Below are positions 6,204-6,278 of a DNA stretch of 6,278 nucleotides, piece by piece. Below the pieces are notes generated by a model. It had not been told where the DNA came from and did no database searches. It was given only the letters and a program-made list of their open reading frames with translations. Both the position numbers and the translations under genes were made by a program. Origin of the DNA: Actinomycetota bacterium (GTDB lineage Bacteria > Actinomycetota > Acidimicrobiia > Acidimicrobiales > JACDEA01). The stretch's first letter is position 1. The number at the start of each line of letters is the position of its first letter. The stretch covers positions 1 to 6,278 of the forward strand of contig JACDEA010000139.1 of NCBI GenBank assembly GCA_013816725.1, read 5' to 3'.

Positions 6204-6278
6204 CCGACCTGGATCTCACCGCCGATCTCGACACGACGCTGTTCGTCGAGGCGGGCGCCGGTACCGGCAAGACCAAGT
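6200..6278 (+). CDS. AddA/RecB-like UvrD-type DNA helicase, N-terminal 26 residues (3' end outside window)
   Basis: The GTG start shares the GTGA overlap with the TGA stop of the addB-like gene and is preceded by a good Shine-Dalgarno sequence. The visible protein runs from a short acidic lead to VEAGAGTGKTK at 16-26, an SF1 helicase Walker A motif with Lys24 and Thr25 for ATP phosphate binding. The hydrophobic residues directly before it (LFVEAGAGTGKT) resemble the RecB/AddA start, LIEASAGTGKT in RecB, more than UvrD or PcrA (family knowledge). As partner of an AddB-like nuclease it should supply the ATP-driven motor that unwinds and moves along DNA from a broken end. Whether it has its own C-terminal nuclease domain, as AddA and RecB do, cannot be seen here. 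Confidence 0.85.
   Translation, partial: MTDLDLTADLDTTLFVEAGAGTGKTK

Noticed and set aside
1..6278. CRISPR array, tRNA, insertion sequence, toxin-antitoxin or anti-phage defence island
   Set aside because: No regularly spaced repeats, cloverleaf, transposase or terminal inverted repeats were seen. The Cas4-like cysteine pattern belongs to the nuclease domain of the AddB-like protein, and there are no cas neighbours in the window.

Overview
The window is compact, high-GC DNA from what looks like an actinomycete. The reasons are strong G/C preference at third codon positions, GTG and TTG starts, little intergenic space, few Shine-Dalgarno sequences, and TAnnnT boxes close upstream of several starts. 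An Acidimicrobiia-like lineage would fit the gene repertoire, but that is inference. Four complete genes and two genes cut by the window edges fill almost all of the sequence. No tRNA, rRNA, CRISPR array, insertion sequence or clear intrinsic terminator was seen, and no stretch over 300 bases lacks a gene.

Left part (1-2340): the 5' portion of an FAD-dependent oxidoreductase/monooxygenase runs leftward. A TetR-family regulator diverges from it after only 29 bp. That gap holds overlapping inverted repeats built on CGTTA/TAACG, which look like the regulator's operator. An acyl-CoA dehydrogenase follows the regulator on the same strand, 40 bp downstream. The likely picture is a small lipid or redox module controlled by the TetR protein: the regulator and its divergent target share an operator, and the acyl-CoA dehydrogenase may be a neighbour rather than a target, because it has its own candidate promoter.

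Middle part (2373-3227): a membrane-anchored putative neutral zinc metallopeptidase of the YpfJ type, on the minus strand, converges with the acyl-CoA dehydrogenase.

Right part (3273-6278): divergent from the metallopeptidase lies a probable two-subunit double-strand-break-processing enzyme. The first gene is an AddB-like protein with a complete C-terminal iron-sulphur PD-(D/E)XK nuclease. The second overlaps it by 4 bp and is the start of an AddA/RecB-like UvrD-type helicase, cut off just after its Walker A motif. Together they should resect DNA ends for homologous recombination.

I did not find a convincingly new biological system. The points most worth checking are the missing Walker A motif in the AddB-like subunit, the relocated catalytic glutamate predicted in the acyl-CoA dehydrogenase, the operator that covers the TetR start codon, and the repeated leaderless-type promoter geometry.
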